A DNA stretch of 64,000 bases from Channallabes apus (lineage: Eukaryota > Chordata > Actinopteri > Siluriformes > Clariidae), in assembly GCA_030522415.1 (NCBI GenBank), contig CM060107.1, positions 22,356,071 to 22,420,070 of the forward strand. The letters are read 5' to 3'. The position numbers and the translations under genes are program-made. The first letter of the stretch is position 1, and the number at the start of each line of letters is the position of its first letter. Under the pieces are notes generated by a model that saw nothing but the letters and a program-made list of their open reading frames with translations, ran no database searches and was not told the DNA's origin. Of this stretch, positions 59,211 through 64,000 are shown piece after piece.

Positions 59211-59920
59211 GGCTCCCTGATGGCTCAGCAGATCCCACAAGTCCTCTTTATGGAAGTGGATTCCACTCCAGACCAATGGGCCATCGAGTTCCTGAAATAC
59301 TTCCAGCACTTCCATACTTTCAATAGTTCCTCAGCAGACCTCATAAATTTTCCTTCCTTGAGGAGGCTTGAGACAACTGCTGGCTCCTTCGTGACCTACA
59401 GTTCACATAGTGAAAGTCCAATATACATGTTCCTCTATCTTATATAAAGATAGGTTCAAAGGGGGGGGGGGTCAATTAAATAATACAATAATATAGTATA
59501 TAATATATTGTAATAGTATATAATAATTGTTTAAGGAGGAAAAAAGCATGAAAAATTTGAATTTACAGACAGATATCTAAGGGAAATAATTTAAAGTTGC
59601 TTACCAGGGTATGCATCTAAAGCGGTTGTTCTTTTTTTTCTTCTTCTTTTAAAGGGTCATTAAATGATTTACAGGACTATTGCTCACAATAGCAGTGAGA
59701 TATGAAATTATATTATACCAGATGTTTAAATAAATGTATGATCAGAGGAAAATACTGAAAAAAAAAAATAAAAATAATAACATAAAATAAAACAATAAAG
59801 AGAAATCATTATTGCATCAAACCAAAATAATGTGACTAACTTAAAGAGGTACGATAAGATGGTTGTTCTTGTCTTGGAAGTTCTAGTGACCACCTTTGGT
59901 TATGAGAAAGTTTTGAGATA

Positions 59921-60226
59921 GGGTTTCAGGTGGCACCTCCAAGGTCTGGGTTCGATTCCTGGCCAGACTCGATTCTTGTGTGCATGGGGTTTGTATGATC
60001 TCCCCATGCTTGGTGGGTTTCCTCCGTGTACTCCAGTTTCCTCCCACATTCCAAAGACATGTACACAGGTTAATTGCCTGTAGTGTGTGTATGTGTGTGT
60101 GCCCTGCAATGGATTAGCACCCTGTCCATAGTGTACCCCACCTTGTGCCCTAAGTCTACTGGAATAGGCTTCAGGCTCCCTGCGCCCCTAAATACAGGAT
60201 AAAGCGGTATAGATGATGAGTGAGTG
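59921..60226 (+). mobile_element. tRNA-derived SINE, family II, between the tnni2 copies
   Basis: GGTGGCACCTCC and the B-box GGGTTCGATTCCTGGCC head are followed by the shared body CCCCATGCTTGGTGGGTTTCC and AAAGACATGTACACAGGTTA. It ends AATACAGGATAAAGCGGTAT. Same family as 16903-17096 and 41971-42375. Confidence 0.8.
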
Positions 60227-60493
60227 ATCGGGTTTCACAAAATCTGAAAATAAATTAAATAAAATAAAAAAAAACAAGCATTACAGGAATAGGTGTTCCA
60301 TATCCATTCATTTAATGGTAGTGGCTCTGCAATGACATACATTTCCCCTTCAGAACAAATATACTGCATGAAACAAATGTACGTAACAGACGATGGCACC
60401 AGAAGAAGCAATTCAACTATTGCAAAATGGTGAGACACTACACTGCCCTGGAGAGTGCGCTCAGAGCAAGTAAACCAAAAAATGTCCAGAAAT

Positions 60494-62349
60494 TTAGGCC
60501 TCGCCCTCAAACATCTTCTTTCTGCCGTCCATGCCAGCCTTGTCCTCAATGTTTTTACGCCAGTCACCGACATCTGTAGCCTGTGAAACGGACAATGTGT
60601 ATGTTTGGGTAAAAAATGCAATAAAATGAAGACAGAATTAAACCATTTCAAATGCACAGAAGAATCTATTTTCATTTATTCCATCTCACTCACTGACAAA
60701 AACAGAGATGGATCAAACTTTCCTTAATACTCTTTCTGATAAATATATCCCACCTCCTCTTTGACCTCCTTCTTTACTTGTTTCAAGTTGGCTCTCAGGT
60801 CCAGAGACACCTTGTGTTTGGAGCCGAGCAGAGCCTGAAGCATCTGATCAGCAGACATGCGCACCTTTCTAAGGGCGGGTTTCTTGAACTTGCCTTTCAA
60901 ATCAATCACCTTAATTTTTAGGTCCTCAATCTACATGCATACAAGAACCCACGGCCAGATTATGATTCAATCCGCAATACAATCAAGGTTGTACAAGGTT
61001 ATAAAAATGCACAGGAACATCAAAAGACAAATACAGTATACCTCTTTATCTCCTTTTGCTATTTTAGACGCCAAGTCGTATCTCTCCTCATCGACCTTGT
61101 CGATATCATGGTGTAGTTTCTTGCACAGCTCCTAGCGACAGATTGGATTTAAAGATTTCAGAAGGTCTATTTCTTTCTTAAAAGCTTACCGCAGGGTTTT
61201 AAATGTAGAAGGTTTTGATATAAATCACATATCAATAAAAACTTGGCTTGCCTATAAACTTTAGCTAGTTACACTAATTTCCCAAGTAAGTGTAAATGTG
61301 CTTTTGCTGACTTCTTGTTGAACCTCGTGAATGCAGTGATTTAGAGAATGATTTTTTTAAACATTAAAACTATAGGTAAATCACCTTGCTAGTTATATAT
61401 TAGTTTAAAAATGAAAAATAATTTATTAAACACTATTTGGCTAGCTTTTCTTGTAATGCGTGCTGTATGATTTATATAAATCTATTTAAATTGAGCATTC
61501 CAGCCTTTACTATCTACTATTTACTATCCAGCCTATCTTCTTAACAACGCTGTCACATACTTTAACAAGTAGCTAATTAAATCTTTACATTTACTGATGT
61601 AGCAACCAACCATTTCCAGTAATTTGCAAGTTATGTCTAAGATTTTACAAACTTTGAACTAAAAATAATTAAAGATGTATTTTATCAAAATTCATCTCCA
61701 TACATTGATGTTGGTTCTTTCTACGCAAAACATCTGCGACATTAAACTCTATGTTACCGGAATCAGGAAAATGTTTTTAAGTATCAAAATACAATAAACA
61801 AGTCTTTAGAGTTGTCTGGGTGTTAGAGAGTGAATATGACGTACCTGCAGCTCCTGCGCTGAGTGTGGGTAGGAGGGCTCAGAGCAATTCTGTGCCATGT
61901 GGGCAATTTTGTCAGCTGCAGACTGCTTGATTTCCTTCTCAAGCAAGCCCTTAGCTATCGAAAGCATCAAGCTCTGTGAGGACGGAAATAGACTTTGATA
62001 ATATGCTCATTACAGTCAGTGTTATTATTTTTTTAAACAGCATATTCTTGTTTTTGAAATCGAAGTATAGCTCAAGGATTACAATTTCCTACCTTGAGGG
62101 CATGCCTGCGGCTTGATGTCATCTTTTTTCTGTATGGGTAAAACATTGGAGAAAGCATACACAACTTGTCAATCAATATATATGCTGATATACATCTGCT
62201 AAAAAAAGAAGGGTCCTTTATTTTTTGGATTTTTCAGAGATTCTTTAAATAATTAAACAGATAAGGAAATCTTTAGGGTGCTAAGTGGAACCTCTGTAGG
62301 AGTAAAAGTAATATTGGGTAAATAAGCTAAATAATACATACTCCGACAT
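60494..62349 (-). CDS. tnni2: Fast skeletal troponin I, right (upstream) tandem copy
   Basis: Second TnI gene with the same exon plan: 62342-62349 (ATG 62347-62349), 62093-62129, 61845-61973, 61042-61131, 60754-60930 and 60494-60580 (TAA 60494-60496). They total 528 nt, 175 aa, one residue shorter than its twin in the last exon. The start is [18 protein letters not shown]. The third coding exon is clearly diverged ([20 protein letters not shown]), whereas the inhibitory and switch region is nearly the same ([29 protein letters not shown]). A 64-nt tract is identical in DNA to the twin. A likely polyadenylation signal is ATTAAA at 60311-60316 (minus). No lesion is seen, so it is expected to be functional. 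Confidence 0.92.
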
Positions 62350-63470
62350 CTTGGCTGCTTCTTTTTATTCCCCACTCTACAAGAACATACAGAAAAACAG
62401 CATTTTAATTATTTCATTTTTATTTATTGCGAAGTTCCTATCTCTTCCACTCTATCTCTCACTTTCTGTCTAATTGCTCTGAATGACTTGCCCCAGAGGT
62501 TTCACACGAAACAACTCTAATACTAATAATCTGAAATACATGTGTTTAAGTATTCAAGATCCTCCAGATGTATCTGTATTACCCCCACAAGTATGCTGAG
62601 GCTTCTTGGAATCTCATCAAATCTGTTTCAACCTTTGATATCTAATGTCCAGCCTCAGAGGAACAATCTCTACAGATGTCTGCAAGAGGAGCACTTGACC
62701 CAGGCTCATCACCAGCATGCTAACATTAATCAAGCCAGCCCTTATCATATTCCACCAACTTTTCCTGGACCTGCAGATACCTGCATGCTATACACAGAGC
62801 CATGGCCATGTCAGTGATACGGACATAGGGCTGCTGCTAAGTTACAGTGATACATCTATAACCTGAGTACAAAGTACAGTATTGAACAACATTTAACATT
62901 TCTGTAAAAGTACCTAAATTATAGCTACCAAACCTGCCCATTATTATTCAAGCAATTTCTACAGTATCAGGCACACTTCAGCAGGTCTGCACAAACTTAC
63001 CAACCATGCAAATCTATCATACAGTTTATCATATGACACACTGCTAAGCATTAATCATGCTTTTGATCTTCAATCCCAAGTTTATTCAAACTTAAGTTTT
63101 CCTGTGGCCAAAGGTACAAATAGATACAATTTAAAACATTTTTGTTCTTCTATGTCCATTATGCAAATCATAAATTTTGGTGCGGTTGCTCTCTGAGTTT
63201 TCGTGTGTTTTGAAGCAATTTCCCTCTGGGATTAATAAAGTTCTTTGAATCTTGAATCTTGAATCATACAGATACGAAACTGAAAAAAAGTTTGTGTTGC
63301 CCTGAGGTTAAAACAATACATACTGTAGTACTAGCAACATTGGTATCTCTCATGTTATCACTAATTGCAAAACAATCCATCAGCAAGAGCAGAAACCACA
63401 TAGAATTTTATAGCAAAGGTGAATTATAAAATGCAATCAGAGGAAAGTGTATAACGCACTTTACTCTCAC
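62342..63470 (-). other. tnni2: 5' UTR part of exon 2 and first intron of right tnni2 copy
   Basis: Exon 2 starts at 62376 after acceptor TTCTTGTAG. The intron runs to the donor GTGAGA at 63470. It contains the 3' end of a retroposed repeat at about 63160-63266 (TTCCCTCTGGGATTAATAAAG followed by TTGAATC units). No coding exon was seen. Confidence 0.55.
63160..63266 (+). mobile_element. 3' tail of a retroposed element
   Basis: AATTTCCCTCTGGGATTAATAAAG ends in tandem TTGAATC units. This kind of 3' end with short tandem units is typical of fish LINE tails. Only the tail is recognisable. Confidence 0.5.
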
Positions 63471-63570
63471 CTATAAGAAAGGTCGTGGCAGTGGTACTGG
63501 CTTGATGGAGAAATGGTTCAGGGAAGCGAGCCACTGGCACCCAATTTACTGGTTGCTAACCATATATAAG
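63471..63570 (-). promoter_or_regulatory. tnni2: TATA promoter and non-coding exon 1 of right tnni2 copy
   Basis: The minus strand has CTTATATATG (63561-63570), then about 90 nt ending CTTATAG before the donor GTGAGAG. The start is predicted near 63535. About 130 nt upstream a MEF2-like site (63690-63699, minus ATATTTTTAA, 9 of 10) and an E-box CACTTG (63705-63710) lie close together, as expected for a muscle promoter. Confidence 0.6.
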
Positions 63571-64000
63571 GCTGGCATGGACCTCTAAAAGAAAAACCTC
63601 CCACCCTGTTTATGGTAATAAGAGCAAAGCCATTAGTGTGCCAGTAGCTCGAAATACACTCCGCATCCAATCTCATCTAATCACTTCGCTTAAAAATATC
63701 CAGGCAAGTGAAGATCATATGTTAATTTCAATAAATTATGTTTTATGAATGACGATTACTGACATGACTTTTTGTACAAAATAAACAGATTCCTCCAACC
63801 ATGGTGTAACATATTAATGTAAATCTGTTAAATTTTTATTATTTTTTTTAACAGCTCAGAAATAGGGAAGCCCTGAGTACAGTATGTACTCTCATAGTAT
63901 ACTGCAACCGCTAATAATTCTGTGAGACTCTTTAAAATATTTCATTGCAATACTTCAAAATTCCTGCTAAAGAGAACATGAAATCTACAACTGTCATTAA
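63571..64000 (-). other. Upstream region of right tnni2 copy
   Basis: Upstream flank of the TATA box with the MEF2/E-box pair near 63690-63710 and an inverse CCAAT near 63667. Beyond about 63720 nothing was recognised up to the window edge. Confidence 0.5.

Noticed and set aside
59441..59460. TATA box at TATATAAAG on the plus strand as promoter of another gene
   Set aside because: No exon or open frame follows. The site is part of a small palindrome CTATCTT/AAGATAG.

Overview
This is nuclear DNA of a ray-finned fish, probably a teleost. It is AT-rich and full of dinucleotide and trinucleotide microsatellites. Genes have many short exons with GT-AG introns, and the mobile elements are of kinds common in fish (a Sushi/Tf1-type chromodomain LTR element, hAT, an RTE-like LINE, tRNA-derived SINEs). 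I cannot name the species. Exon structures below were assembled by eye from splice sites and reading phase.

Layout, left to right. (1) 56-4140, minus strand: 5' half of a fast skeletal troponin T gene (tnnt3), including several micro-exons and one long Glu-Pro repeat exon; the gene runs off the left edge. (2) 10527-13773, plus strand: one very large coding exon (about 1035 codons) that I assign to prr33, a proline/threonine-rich protein of unknown function. (3) 15235-31340, minus strand: a 12-coding-exon lsp1 gene, all exons phase-compatible, predicted 569 aa, with a caldesmon-like coiled coil and C-terminal actin-binding modules. (4) 31.4-56.4 kb: gene-poor and repeat-rich, dominated by a Sushi-like LTR retrotransposon (36094-41212) and a three-level nest of SINE, hAT and LINE (42590-46640). 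(5) 56408-59175 and 60311-63535, minus strand: two tandem fast skeletal troponin I genes (tnni2), each with its own TATA-box promoter and non-coding first exon.

The order tnnt3 - prr33 (opposite strand) - lsp1 - tnni2 matches human 11p15.5 (TNNI2-LSP1-PRR33-TNNT3) as I know it, which supports all four names. TnI and TnT are two of the three subunits of the thin-filament calcium switch of fast muscle. LSP1 is an F-actin-binding protein.

The most interesting sequence is in the LTR element. An 11-nt segment near the predicted RNA 5' end is exactly complementary to the bases next to the 5' LTR, which implies self-priming as in Tf1. The gag-pol junction has a textbook -1 frameshift heptamer, a 6-nt spacer and a perfect 10-bp stem. 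Gag is open, but pol has one frameshift and two TGA stops. Other points are a 64-nt identical tract shared by the two tnni2 copies (possible gene conversion), a convergent set of CTCF-like motifs, and the nested transposons with clean target-site duplications.
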